DNA from: Tunturiibacter gelidiferens
Lineage (GTDB): Bacteria; Acidobacteriota; Terriglobia; Terriglobales; Acidobacteriaceae
Direction: 5' to 3'
DNA: 64,000 bases
Assembly: GCF_014201335.1 (NCBI RefSeq)
Contig: NZ_JACHEB010000004.1
Location: forward strand, 124,001 to 188,000
Under the pieces are notes generated by a model. That model worked only from the letters and a program-made list of their open reading frames with translations, did no database searches and had not been told where the DNA came from. Position 1 is the first letter of the stretch. Every line of letters starts with the position of its first letter. Positions 25,827 through 35,003 of this stretch are shown here, piece after piece. A program made the translations under genes and the position numbers.

Positions 25827-27401
25827 ATGTCCGACAGCCAGAAAAACACCTTCCTCCCTCCTCCCGCCACCGAGACCGACGTCTACGCCATCCATGGTGC
25901 CGACCCCGAGGTGCTCGCCTACGCCATGGCCAAGTACTCCCGCTCCGCTCTCACCATGAAGGAGTCGCTCGCCGAAATCAGCTCCCAACGCGCCGAGCAG
26001 TTCCTCAACACCTTCTACTTCGCCTACGGCCATCGCTCCATCGCCGACCTCGCCCACATCCCCTTCGCCATCGAGCGCCTCTCCCTTCTCGCCGCCATCG
26101 AACTCGTCGACGAGACACGCTGGGACGGCCAGGAGCGCTCCACCCGTTATCAAAACTTCCGCCTCTCCGGCTGGTTCACACCAGACCTCGGCTCCGAAAC
26201 CCCCGCCTTCACCGCCGCCGTCGGGCGACTCTTCACCACCTACGACAAGATCAGCGTCGGCATGCTCACCGCGCTCAAGGCCGCCATTCCGCAGCCCGAA
26301 TCCATGAAGCCCGACGCTTACGAGCGCACGCTCAAGGCCCGCGCCTTCGATGTCGCCCGCTACCTCCTGCCGCTCGCAACGAACACTTCCCTCGGCCAGA
26401 TCGTCAACGCTCGCACCCTTGAAACCCAGGTCTCCCGCCTGCTCACGAGCAACTTCGCCGAGGTCCGCCAACTCGGCGAAAAGCTCCGCACCGCCGCCTC
26501 CGAGCCAGCCTGGAACGTCCAGCACGGAGCCGGCGAGGTTCTCTGCGAAGAGATTGCCTCCCTCGACGCCGACTGCGGCCGACGCGCTCATGAGGCCTTC
26601 CTGCGCCCCGTCAAAACCGCGCCCACGCTGGTCAAGTACGCAACCCCCAACGACTACCAACGCGAAACCCGCAGCGAACTAGCCCACGCTGCACGCGTCC
26701 TCATGGGCACCCAGCCCATCGCCCCCTCGCCCGCGGTCGATCTCCTCGACGGCGACGAGCCCCTCGAGGTCGAACTCGCCACCTCGCTCCTCTACCCGCA
26801 CTGCCACCACCCCTACCGCCAGATCAGGCATAACGTCGCGGCTCTCAGCGCCAACCAACGCGGTGAGATCGTCTCCCTCGGCACCAAACATCGAGGCCGT
26901 CACGACGAACTCCTCCGCAGCTTCTCCTCCGGCCACAGCCTTCGCTTCGACATCCTCATGGACATCGGCGGCTTCCGCGACATGCACCGCCATCGCCGCT
27001 GCGTCCAGCTCCTCCAGCCCTACACCGACCTCCACGGCTACGACGAGCCCATCTGCCCCGGTCAGCCCACGCTCGCCGAAGCGGGCCTCGCCACCGTTTA
27101 CAGCGAAGCTCTCGCCGCCATCTCCACCACCTACCGCACCCTGCGCGACAGCGATGTTCCCGAGGCTGCGCAATCGGCGCAGTACCTTCTCCCACTGGCA
27201 ACTCGTTGCCGTTCACTCTTCAAGATGGACTTCGCCGAAGCCCTCTACATCTCCGAACTCCGCTCCGGCGTTGCCGGCCACTTCAGCTACCGCCGCGTAG
27301 CCTGGGAGATGTACAAGGCCATCGCCCACAAACACCCATCGCTCGCCCAATATTTCCGCATCGAAGACGTCAACGAACCGGTAGATCTACTCCGGCGATA
27401 G
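25827..27401 (+). CDS. Double-domain ThyX-like (FAD-dependent thymidylate synthase family) protein
   Basis: A 524-residue protein from the ATG at 25827. The N-half contains AMAKYSRSALTMKESL, YGHRSIADLAHIPFAIERLS and ETRWDGQERSTRYQNF. The C-half repeats the layout with LGTKHRGRHDELL, SFSSGHSLRFDILMDIGG and MHRHRRCVQLLQPY. Canonical ThyX is about 220-250 residues with RHRxxSxNExSxRY. Here the ExSxRY part is at 103-108 and RHR at 388-390, so the signature is divided between halves. The protein could make dTMP with folate and FAD, or be a diverged relative. Start choice avoids upstream codons that overlap the divergent gene. Confidence 0.75.
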   Translation: MSDSQKNTFLPPPATETDVYAIHGADPEVLAYAMAKYSRSALTMKESLAEISSQRAEQFLNTFYFAYGHRSIADLAHIPFAIERLSLLAAIELVDETRWDGQERSTRYQNFRLSGWFTPDLGSETPAFTAAVGRLFTTYDKISVGMLTALKAAIPQPESMKPDAYERTLKARAFDVARYLLPLATNTSLGQIVNARTLETQVSRLLTSNFAEVRQLGEKLRTAASEPAWNVQHGAGEVLCEEIASLDADCGRRAHEAFLRPVKTAPTLVKYATPNDYQRETRSELAHAARVLMGTQPIAPSPAVDLLDGDEPLEVELATSLLYPHCHHPYRQIRHNVAALSANQRGEIVSLGTKHRGRHDELLRSFSSGHSLRFDILMDIGGFRDMHRHRRCVQLLQPYTDLHGYDEPICPGQPTLAEAGLATVYSEALAAISTTYRTLRDSDVPEAAQSAQYLLPLATRCRSLFKMDFAEALYISELRSGVAGHFSYRRVAWEMYKAIAHKHPSLAQYFRIEDVNEPVDLLRR

Positions 27402-27426
27402 TGCAACAACAACCAGCGAAACCAAA

Positions 27427-28359
27427 CTAGGACGCCCCTGTCCGCGGTCGTCGCCGTTTTTTGTCTCCGGGATTTATATCGCCCGACCGAAGAAGATCCA
27501 AAAACTTCTGTACGACAATATTTGTTTCGCTGCCACGCCAGATCACGATGGCGTCCAGTTGAATGCCTTTGCCCTGCAATGGTCGAAAGACCACATCGTT
27601 GCTGTGAAGATGTTGGACACACTTGGGTACCAGCGAAACTCCCTCGCCGGCTTCAACCATCGTCAGAACGGATTGCCATGACGGCGGCGTATCTCCAATC
27701 TTCGGGGAGAACTTCGCAGTTTGGCACATCGACACGATCCCGTCGAAGATCTCCGGTGCGCCATCGCGGTAGTAAAGCACTAGTTTGTTCGACGCGAGTG
27801 CTGAAGGCGCAACCTCCGCGTTTGCCGCAAGAGGATGATCCTTCGGCAATGCGACCACGACAGGCTCGCGAAAAAGTTTTATTTGATTCACCAGATGTTT
27901 CGCCTCTGCCGAAACGCTCCGCGTGAAGCCAATATCGATCTGCCCGTTGAGAAGCGCGTCGATCTGCTCAGACGGTACCCGCTCCCTCAGTGCGAGAGTT
28001 ATAGCAGGAGATTGCCGACGAAACTTGCGGATCAGTCGAGGAAGAAACGAAGCCGTTACAGGGCCACAAAGGCCAACCGTCAATTTGCCGGTAGTTCCCA
28101 GCGACGATTTCTTTGTCAGTTCAATCGCGCGTTCTGCCCGCAGCAGTATCTCACGTGCCTCCTCCCAGAAAATCGTCCCCTCCGGTGTCAGCCAAACCTC
28201 GCGCTGATTTCGATGCAGCAGCGTAGCACCCAACTCACGCTCGAGATCACGAACCTGACCGCTCACTCCCGACTGCGAGACATTCAACCGCCTTGCGGCG
28301 AGGGTGAAACTTCGGTTCTCGGCAACAGCGCAGAAGTATCTAAGGTGACGCAGTTCCAT
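27427..28359 (-). CDS. LysR-family transcriptional regulator
   Basis: A 310-residue LTTR. The N-terminal winged HTH is clear: MELRHLRYFCAVAENRSFTL, AARRLNVSQSGVSGQVRDLE, LGATLLHRNQREVWLTPEG. The periplasmic-binding-like effector domain follows, starting KLTVGLCGPVTASFLPRLIR. It is divergent from the alpha/beta-hydrolase gene with 179 bases between the starts, the classical arrangement for LysR control of its neighbour. Inference: it senses a small molecule that the hydrolase acts on. Only 25 bases separate its stop from that of the ThyX-like gene. Confidence 0.9.
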   Translation of the reverse strand: MELRHLRYFCAVAENRSFTLAARRLNVSQSGVSGQVRDLERELGATLLHRNQREVWLTPEGTIFWEEAREILLRAERAIELTKKSSLGTTGKLTVGLCGPVTASFLPRLIRKFRRQSPAITLALRERVPSEQIDALLNGQIDIGFTRSVSAEAKHLVNQIKLFREPVVVALPKDHPLAANAEVAPSALASNKLVLYYRDGAPEIFDGIVSMCQTAKFSPKIGDTPPSWQSVLTMVEAGEGVSLVPKCVQHLHSNDVVFRPLQGKGIQLDAIVIWRGSETNIVVQKFLDLLRSGDINPGDKKRRRPRTGAS

Positions 28360-28538
28360 GGCAAGCAGCCTATCACCGTTCTCCTTGTACAGTTATCAGT
28401 CTTATCGATGACAGTTAGTAAAACAAACAGTGTTACTTCTAACCAGCGCTACGCTCCAATCCGCAAGACTCGTTCCGCAAGCGCTGGCGGAATGATTCCA
28501 TGCAATTCAACCCCGGCGCTTAATCGAAGGAGAAAAAC
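28360..28538. promoter_or_regulatory. Shared divergent control region of lysR and hydrolase genes
   Basis: The region contains ATCGAT-centred and dyad-like AT-rich stretches (about 28390-28420) where an LTTR would bind. The hydrolase ribosome site GAAGGAG lies before the ATG at 28539. No exact T-N11-A operator can be singled out. Confidence 0.4.
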
Positions 28539-29447
28539 ATGACATCGACCTATTCCCCAGCTATCTCAGCGAACACGGTGAGGTACGAAACACTCTCTGT
28601 GGATGGCATCAGCATCGCGTATCGAGAAGCGGGCGATCCCTCACACCCGAAGCTCGTTCTACTGCACGGCTTCCCGTCTTCTTCCCATCAGTATCGAAAC
28701 CTTATCCCTGCGCTCGCTGACCGCTTCCACGTCATCTCGCCCGACTACCCCGGCTTCGGAAACAGCGACACACCAGATCCTTCCACCTTTCCCTACACCT
28801 TTGACAAGTTCTCCGAAGTCATCGACCGCTTTCTGGACAAAAAGGGTTTCAAGCGATTCGGAATGTTCCTCCAGGACTACGGCGGCCCGGTAGGATTTCG
28901 TATCGCCACGAAAAAGCCGGAGCAGTTGGAGTGGCTCGTCATCCAGAACACAAACGCCTACGAAGTCGGCTTCACGGATGCATGGGGTGGACTGCGCAAC
29001 GCACTATGGAAGGATCGCAGCCCCGAGAACGAGGCAGCAGTTGCAGGCCTCCTCGAACTCGACACCGTAAAGGCCGTATACCTGACAGGTTCGACGAAAC
29101 CAGAACTCATCAGTCCCGACAACTGGAACTCCGACTACCTTCTAACCCTGCAGCGTCCACACGGCAGACAGATTCAGCTCGACCTCTTCTACGACTATCG
29201 CACCAACGTCACACTCTATTCAAAGTGGCAGGCCTTCCTCAAAGAGCGCCAGCCGAAAACAATCATCTTCTGGGGACAGGGCGACATCTTCTTCACGCCG
29301 GCCGGCGGCGAAGCCTACCTCAACGAGCTCCCCAATGCGGAGATCCATCGCCTCAGTGCAGGACACTTCGCAGTAGAGGATTGTTTGCCCCACATCGCTC
29401 AGCACATCCATCGTTTCTATGACGCCAACGTCGCCGCGAAGAAGTAG
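28539..29447 (+). CDS. Alpha/beta-hydrolase, haloalkane-dehalogenase/epoxide-hydrolase-like
   Basis: A 302-residue hydrolase. The oxyanion HGFPSSSHQY, the nucleophile elbow FLQDYGGPVGFR (Asp nucleophile, as in dehalogenases and epoxide hydrolases), the acid in IFWGQGDIFF and the catalytic His in SAGHFAVED are all visible. DYPGFGNSDTPD is the common second motif. A cap domain lies between about residues 135 and 220. The Asp nucleophile argues against an esterase. The Trp next to the Asp in true haloalkane dehalogenases is Tyr here, so the substrate class stays open. It is probably regulated by the divergent LysR gene. Confidence 0.85.
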   Translation: MTSTYSPAISANTVRYETLSVDGISIAYREAGDPSHPKLVLLHGFPSSSHQYRNLIPALADRFHVISPDYPGFGNSDTPDPSTFPYTFDKFSEVIDRFLDKKGFKRFGMFLQDYGGPVGFRIATKKPEQLEWLVIQNTNAYEVGFTDAWGGLRNALWKDRSPENEAAVAGLLELDTVKAVYLTGSTKPELISPDNWNSDYLLTLQRPHGRQIQLDLFYDYRTNVTLYSKWQAFLKERQPKTIIFWGQGDIFFTPAGGEAYLNELPNAEIHRLSAGHFAVEDCLPHIAQHIHRFYDANVAAKK

Positions 29448-29477
29448 CGGACAATAGATATCTCAACCTCATCGCAT

Positions 29478-29521
29478 AAAAACACCCCAGCGCGAAACAC
29501 AAGCCGCGATGGGGTGTTTTC
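29478..29521. terminator. Bidirectional hairpin terminator
   Basis: AAAACACCCCA at 29479-29489 pairs with TGGGGTGTTTT at 29510-29520. A-rich and T-rich flanks suit both the hydrolase gene (plus strand) and the rcnB-like gene (minus strand), which converge here. Confidence 0.75.
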
Positions 29522-29548
29522 TAGAATTATGTTCCTCAAAACTCAAAA

Positions 29549-29845
29549 TTAGTGAACCGTCGAAGCGACAATGGCGGTAGCAATTACACCTGTAGCGGCT
29601 GCTGCAAGAACGTAGTTTCCATCGACATCACGCCATTCATAGCCACGCGGCGGTTCCTGCAGGTGATAGTGACGATAGTCGACCCGCTGGCCCCTATCCC
29701 AATCTTCGTGATGAATCTGGGCACCTTTCTTCCATTCGTCATGACGAACATAGTGATCGTGGTCATGATCTTCAGCGAATGCGAGGCCCGCACTAAGAGT
29801 TGCGGCCAAAGTTGTAAAGGCTAAAGCTTTGCGAAGTAGTCTCAT
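29549..29845 (-). CDS. RcnB-family periplasmic protein
   Basis: A 98-residue protein with a signal peptide (ALAFTTLAATLSAGLAFAED), a His/Asp-rich start (DHDHDHYVRHDEW), and the RcnB core: HHEDWDRGQRVDYRHYHLQE, PPRGYEWRDVDGNYVLAAAA, TGVIATAIVAS. RcnB in E. coli is a periplasmic protein linked to Ni/Co homeostasis, but many family members have other or unknown roles. The His-rich stretch could bind metal. The gene is monocistronic; no rcnA efflux gene is nearby. The 280 bases upstream hold no other gene that I can support. Confidence 0.75.
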   Translation of the reverse strand: MRLLRKALAFTTLAATLSAGLAFAEDHDHDHYVRHDEWKKGAQIHHEDWDRGQRVDYRHYHLQEPPRGYEWRDVDGNYVLAAAATGVIATAIVASTVH

Positions 29846-30126
29846 ATACGCTCCTGGACAATTCGATTCGCATAAAACATGTCGCGTTGCTTGCCTGGAC
29901 CACCAGACTGCGAAGCCAAATCATCGTTAAAATTGCTTCGCTGCGTGCAACTTCTGGCTCATTGAAAACGTCTGCGCCGAGTGGCATCTTCAAGACAAAG
30001 ATCATATTTATTTTGTCGATTGATAATTCGTCACCGAATAGCCGCAACGTTACTAGTCGACTATTCTTTCTCAGAAAGTAAACTGTTATCCGAATCACTC
30101 TTGAACACAATGCAGAGGTCTGTTCA

Positions 30127-31584
30127 ATGGGAAAGTTGATGTATGAATCCCGCAGCCGCGTGCTGACGGCTGTGTGTCTTGCCTCGTCTGTTCTGCTCTT
30201 TTCTGCAGGGTGCGCTTCTGGTGGCGGATCAGGCTCGCTGCCTGCAGATACCCACGCCACACTGCTCATCACAGCGACAAACAACGCGAAGATCCCAATC
30301 TTCAAATTCAATATTCAAACTCTTACGCTTCTGGCCGACGACGGAACATCTGTCCCCATACTCACCACGCCACAACTCGTGGAGCTCGGCTCCATCAATG
30401 GAGTCGCACGTCCCCTTGTCACCATAGATATTCCTCAGAAAACCTATGTCTCCGTCAATCTGGCTTACGGCCCATCGAACTTCGTTGTAATCGATCGAAG
30501 TGCTGGTCCCGGAAATATCGACACGGCCACCTACAAATTAGCTCCTCAAACGGCTCCGACTATCGCAGTGAAATTTTTGTTGAAGACTCCGCTGGTGATC
30601 ACCGGGAGCGCAATGGGCATGCTGCTCAATCTTAATATTCCGCAGTCGACGACATACACTCCATTTTTCGATGGTTCATCTACGTTGGCTCCAGGCGGGG
30701 GCGACACCACCTTCAACCCTGTCTTTTCAATCTCGGCCGTTACGCTTGCCGCAAATCCCAGCACGCTTCAAGATGGCAAGGTGGAAGATGTACATGGTCA
30801 GGTCACTGCCAACTCCGACAGCGCCCTTACGATCGCGACTGACAGCGGTAGTTCTTTCACCTTCGACACCCCTTCTTCCACGGTCTTTACAGGCGTGAGT
30901 GGCGCCACACCGCCGATTGGCAGCTACGTCGATGTGGACGCCGCACTTGAGGCGGACGGCTCCATGCTCGCTACTCACATCCAAACGGAAGCGACTTCAT
31001 TGCAGTACGACATGATTGGCCAGGTCATCGATTACACATCTCAAACCTACATCGCAAGCTCGGGCCGCGAGCAACAAGGTCCCAATCTCGTTAATGAGTT
31101 CTACAGCAACTACCTCCAGATCGACATGTCTACGCAGTTCGAGATCTCGTGGCCCGGTGGCACCGCGCCAGCGGGCCTTCCATTCACGCCGACTCTGAAC
31201 GCCGAATCCATTCTTCCGGGGCAAAATATCGCTACGCCAATCGAATCGCTGCAATCTGTCGGCAATGTCTATCCCGTGCCGAACATTGTCACGCTGGAGC
31301 CCCAGACCATCAATGGTACGGTCGCAGCAATCTCGAATGTGAGCGGCCAGACCTCGTACCAGATCACCTTGTTCAACGACGATCTCATTGCATTGTTCGG
31401 TTCGACGCAAACCGTTGCAGCCTACTCCACCGCCGAAACCCATACCATTACAACTTCACCTCTGTCAGTCGGTTCGGTTGCACGTGTGCGTGGACTTCTC
31501 TTCGACGACGGAGGCACACTCCGCATGGTCGCAACCGAGATCGAAGACGGCGTCCCCGGTTACGGAGCTGGTATCCCATTTTAG
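30127..31584 (+). CDS. Secreted lipoprotein with DUF5666-like repeats
   Basis: A 485-residue protein. LLFSAGCASGGG is a lipobox, so the mature protein is lipidated on Cys. The first 200 residues resemble DUF4382-type beta-sandwich modules (ATLLITATNNAKIPIFKF, VTIDIPQKTYVSVNLAYGPS). Next come two DUF5666-like OB-fold segments (VHGQVTANSDSALTIATDS, IGSYVDVDAALEADGSMLA and INGTVAAISNVSGQTSYQIT, VGSVARVRGLLFDDGGTLR). It is probably an envelope-surface protein of unknown function. An upstream ATG 15 bases before an internal Met leaves the exact start slightly open. Confidence 0.7.
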   Translation: MGKLMYESRSRVLTAVCLASSVLLFSAGCASGGGSGSLPADTHATLLITATNNAKIPIFKFNIQTLTLLADDGTSVPILTTPQLVELGSINGVARPLVTIDIPQKTYVSVNLAYGPSNFVVIDRSAGPGNIDTATYKLAPQTAPTIAVKFLLKTPLVITGSAMGMLLNLNIPQSTTYTPFFDGSSTLAPGGGDTTFNPVFSISAVTLAANPSTLQDGKVEDVHGQVTANSDSALTIATDSGSSFTFDTPSSTVFTGVSGATPPIGSYVDVDAALEADGSMLATHIQTEATSLQYDMIGQVIDYTSQTYIASSGREQQGPNLVNEFYSNYLQIDMSTQFEISWPGGTAPAGLPFTPTLNAESILPGQNIATPIESLQSVGNVYPVPNIVTLEPQTINGTVAAISNVSGQTSYQITLFNDDLIALFGSTQTVAAYSTAETHTITTSPLSVGSVARVRGLLFDDGGTLRMVATEIEDGVPGYGAGIPF

Positions 31585-31619
31585 GACCTCTTCCGTAACA
31601 TTTTATGTTCGCCTTTTAT

Positions 31620-31647
31620 TTGCTTTTCCCGTTTTGAATGCTAGAAT
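31620..31647 (+). promoter_or_regulatory. Likely recA promoter
   Basis: TTGCTT at 31620-31625 and TAGAAT at 31642-31647 are separated by 16 bases. Transcription would begin near 31654, after the first in-frame ATG at 31638, which is why a later start is preferred for recA. I see no clear LexA box. Confidence 0.5.
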
Positions 31648-31700
31648 CCCAAATTGAAACATCAACCTCCCTCTCACCCACCGCTCAGGAGCGAAATATC

Positions 31701-32768
<1,068 letters not shown>

Positions 32769-32792
32769 TCTGCAAAAGCAGGGGATCACAAC

Positions 32793-32827
32793 AAGAAACG
32801 CCGGCGACCCAATCGCCGGCGTTTCTT
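32793..32827 (+). terminator. recA terminator
   Basis: AAGAAACGCCGGCGA at 32793-32807 pairs perfectly with TCGCCGGCGTTTCTT at 32813-32827 over 15 bp with a 5-nt loop. It lies 24 bases after the recA stop. Confidence 0.85.
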
Positions 32828-32844
32828 CGTTCGACAAACTATCA

Positions 32845-32979
32845 GGAAAAACGCTGTCAAGCCCCATGCAATCCCAAACGATTGCAAACAAACCACATGT
32901 CCGTGGCGTATGAGTTATGCCAAACAATTTATACTGGAAACAGAATCAAAAAAGCCCCGAGTTTATTCGGGGCTTTTTT
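32845..32979 (+). repeat. Conserved two-copy intergenic element, copy A (candidate small RNA)
   Basis: It shares its architecture with 40374-40505 in the opposite orientation. Block 1 (32845-32865) ends TGTCAAGCCCC, then come a 36-nt variable spacer, block 2 CGTGGCGTATGAGTT (32902-32916), 13 nt, TATACT (32930-32935), and a hairpin AAAAAAGCCCCGA/TCGGGGCTTTTTT (32948-32960 with 32967-32979). Block 1 is 19 of 21 identical and block 2 is 15 of 15 identical to copy B. The spacer holds its own hairpin, TGCAATC/GATTGCA. AAGCCCC in block 1 could pair with the hairpin's GGGGCTT arm, giving alternative folds. It lies downstream of recA and upstream of a convergent gene end. Confidence 0.6.
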
Positions 32980-33166
32980 ATGCGATCAAGCCAGCCAACG
33001 GCAATAACCCCTTTGCTTGGACGATTTTGGCTGCAAGTCTTTTAGAATGAAGATTTTGCGCACATCTAATGCCTGTAAGTTATTCAAAATAAATAGTTTA
33101 CACGAAGGCAACCGGGGGGGGGTACCTTCAGAATCAGGAGAAAACCAACCCGGAGCTGGAGCGTTC
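32980..33166. other. Intergenic tail with G9 tract
   Basis: Between element A and the end of the Spy-like gene. It contains nine G at 33114-33122 and an ATTTTGGCTGCAAGTCTTTTAGAATGAAG stretch in an AT-rich context, shown here only as AT-rich sequence near 33025-33060. I see no gene. Confidence 0.3.
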
Positions 33167-33754
33167 CTACTCCATCCCCTCGCCGCCACCGGGACCACCT
33201 GGAGGAGGAGGCGCACCCTGACCACCGGGACCGTTATTGCCGCCCCCCATTCTCGTGCGGCGATGTTCGCGCTGCTCGGCCTGCAGCTTGGTCCACTGGT
33301 CGGGCGTCAGCACATTGCGAATGCCCAGCAACATCTTTGCGTTCGCTTTTTCAAGCTCTGCGCGAGCCTGAGCCGCCTGATCGATCTGCGCCAGGATCTT
33401 GTTCGTATCCGGAGGGTTCGCTGCCAGCATCGGCTCCATCAGAACCTCCTGCTTCTCGACATTGGCTCTGAGATCGATCAACTGCAGCCTGCTCTGCTGC
33501 AGGATGTCATCCATCTTCTTCTGCTGGTCCGGCGTCAGCGCCAGCTTCTGGATCAGGTCGGCGTTATGCCACCAGATTCCCGGAGGTCCGATGCGAAGAC
33601 CGCCATGCATCCCTTCGCCTCCTCCCCAACCCCCGCGGCTGCGATCCATCCCTCCGCCGGGCTGCGGAGGGCCTCCTGCGGGTGGTTGTGCCGGCAACAA
33701 AGTTGCAGAAAGAGTCGCGAATAAAACAATCGAAAGTACAGGTTTCAAGCGCAT
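33167..33754 (-). CDS. Spy/CpxP-like periplasmic protein
   Basis: A 195-residue protein from the ATG at 33754, preceded by AAGGAC. The signal peptide is MRLKPVLSIVLFATLSATLL with cleavage near PAQ. The core has two LTPDQ motifs (LALTPDQQKKMDDILQQSRL and NVLTPDQWTKLQAEQREHRR) and a long helix (LEKANAKMLLGIR), as in the Spy/CpxP/CnrX group of periplasmic chaperones and metal sensors. Both ends are Gly/Pro-rich. It is the third gene of a sigma, anti-sigma, Spy-like unit, one base after the anti-sigma stop, and could be the envelope sensor or an effector of that sigma factor. Confidence 0.8.
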   Translation of the reverse strand: MRLKPVLSIVLFATLSATLLPAQPPAGGPPQPGGGMDRSRGGWGGGEGMHGGLRIGPPGIWWHNADLIQKLALTPDQQKKMDDILQQSRLQLIDLRANVEKQEVLMEPMLAANPPDTNKILAQIDQAAQARAELEKANAKMLLGIRNVLTPDQWTKLQAEQREHRRTRMGGGNNGPGGQGAPPPPGGPGGGEGME

Positions 33755-33755
33755 A

Positions 33756-34268
33756 TCAGTTTGTCCTTTGGTCTGAAGTAGAAGTCGTCGAGGTGGTCTC
33801 GTCGGTTGGGTCGGCCAGCGGCTGCATCGGCGAAGGCACATCGGCAGAAACCTTCTGGTCGATATCGGAGAGCAAAGCCTCATCCGACTCAGCGCTCTGA
33901 GCAGCCACCGCAGCAGCCTTCACCGCCTCGCGAGCAGCCGATTGCCGGTGCAATGTGATGGGAAAAAGGGCAGCGACGAAGATCACCCCCGCTGCAGCCC
34001 AGTAAAGGGGTTGCGAGAGCACGCTGTGTGGAGGCGCAATCGACGATCGCTGTGCGTAGCTCTGCGCGAACTGCTGCCGCGAGTAAGCGACCGACGCATC
34101 ACGGAAGTGAGAGAGCGAATCGCGTAGGCTCTTCAACTCAGCTGAGCAGATCAGGCAAGCCTGAAGATGCTGTCCGACGACATCGGTGTCGCGATCGTCG
34201 ACAGACTGTTGGGACGAGTCGGCGAGAAGAACATCGCAGAGTTGCTCGTGAGTAAGGTGGAGGTTCAT
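33756..34268 (-). CDS. Membrane anti-sigma factor with zinc finger
   Basis: A 170-residue protein. N-terminal HLTHEQLCDVLLADSS and QHLQACLICSAELKSLRDSL give the H-x3-C-x2-C zinc motif of ZAS-type anti-sigma factors. A single membrane helix (LYWAAAGVIFVAALFPITL) lies near residues 88-106, and the periplasmic tail is acidic and Ser/Thr-rich. The start overlaps the sigma-factor stop by four bases (ATGA). It should hold the sigma factor inactive at the membrane and release it on an envelope signal, perhaps linked to the Spy-like protein downstream. Confidence 0.85.
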   Translation of the reverse strand: MNLHLTHEQLCDVLLADSSQQSVDDRDTDVVGQHLQACLICSAELKSLRDSLSHFRDASVAYSRQQFAQSYAQRSSIAPPHSVLSQPLYWAAAGVIFVAALFPITLHRQSAAREAVKAAAVAAQSAESDEALLSDIDQKVSADVPSPMQPLADPTDETTSTTSTSDQRTN

Positions 34269-34876
34269 AGAGAGTCCTTGAGAGCAGCGGTATGGCGAGC
34301 CCGAATGGTCGCGAGGGCGCGGTAGAGATGTGTCTTGACAGTGCTGATCGGCAAACCGGTAATACTGGCAATCTCGGAGAGCTCAAGCTCCTCAAGAAAG
34401 CGGAGAAGGAAGATGCTTCGCTGACGCTCCGAGAGCTGCGCAACACTCTCCCAAACCAAGGCCATCTGCTCGCTGGCGATCAGGCGCGATTCGAGCGAGC
34501 TGTCGCGATGCGGAACATGGGCTGAGATATCGGATACATCGACGGCGGTATCAGAGACCTTCTTCCAGAACTTGAATCGGTCTGTACGGGTGTGATCGCG
34601 AACCAGGTTCAGAGCGATGCGCATGAGCCATGTTGATATCGAGCAATCGCCGCGGAAGTTGCTGCGCGCCGACCAGGCCCGGACGAAGGTGTCCTGGGTC
34701 AGAGTCTGCGCAACATCGCGATCTCTGATTGAGACCAGATGAAACCTGAAGATTCGCTGTTCATAGGTAGCAACGATCGAATCCATGTCGTCGAGCGGAG
34801 TAGCCGGCGCCTTTTGTGCGACGAGCGTCGGCCGCTCGGTGGAGAGACTGTCGGAACTGAGAGCTTGTGATGGCAT
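34265..34876 (-). CDS. ECF-type RNA polymerase sigma factor
   Basis: A 203-residue two-domain sigma factor. Region 2: YEQRIFRFHLVSIRDRDVAQ, TLTQDTFVRAWSARSNFRGD, CSISTWLMRIALNLVRDHTR. Region 4: QLSERQRSIFLLRFLEELEL, SEIASITGLPISTVKTHLYR ending ALATIRARH. The linker (SDTAVDVSDISAHVPHRDSS) is typical. The first 30 residues are variable, and a second Met at residue 31 could be the start. It heads the anti-sigma/Spy-like operon and is divergent from coaD. Confidence 0.92.
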   Translation of the reverse strand: MPSQALSSDSLSTERPTLVAQKAPATPLDDMDSIVATYEQRIFRFHLVSIRDRDVAQTLTQDTFVRAWSARSNFRGDCSISTWLMRIALNLVRDHTRTDRFKFWKKVSDTAVDVSDISAHVPHRDSSLESRLIASEQMALVWESVAQLSERQRSIFLLRFLEELELSEIASITGLPISTVKTHLYRALATIRARHTAALKDSL

Positions 34877-35003
34877 GAAGGAACCGTGGTCGTGTTACCG
34901 CCGAATGTTTTGGCTATTGGAAGAGACGCCTGAGGGTACTCGCAAGACTACAGAAAAGCGTGGATTTATTTTTTATGGAGAAAGCAAGGTATGCTGCTCA
35001 TGC

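Noticed and set aside
24991..27401. N-terminal extension of the ThyX-like gene to 25539
   Set aside because: The extra codons are antisense to the DUF2071 gene and have no ThyX similarity; ATG 25827 fits the family start.
31585..31700. A LexA/SOS box before recA
   Set aside because: I find neither a CTGT-N8-ACAG nor a GAAC-N4-GTTC dyad in the leader.
33114..33122. G9 tract as a phase-variation site
   Set aside because: It lies between convergent gene ends, outside any coding or promoter region that I can support.
34785..35003. Upstream extension of coaD
   Set aside because: It would overlap the divergent sigma-factor gene start and adds 73 residues with no match. CoaD is normally about 160 residues.
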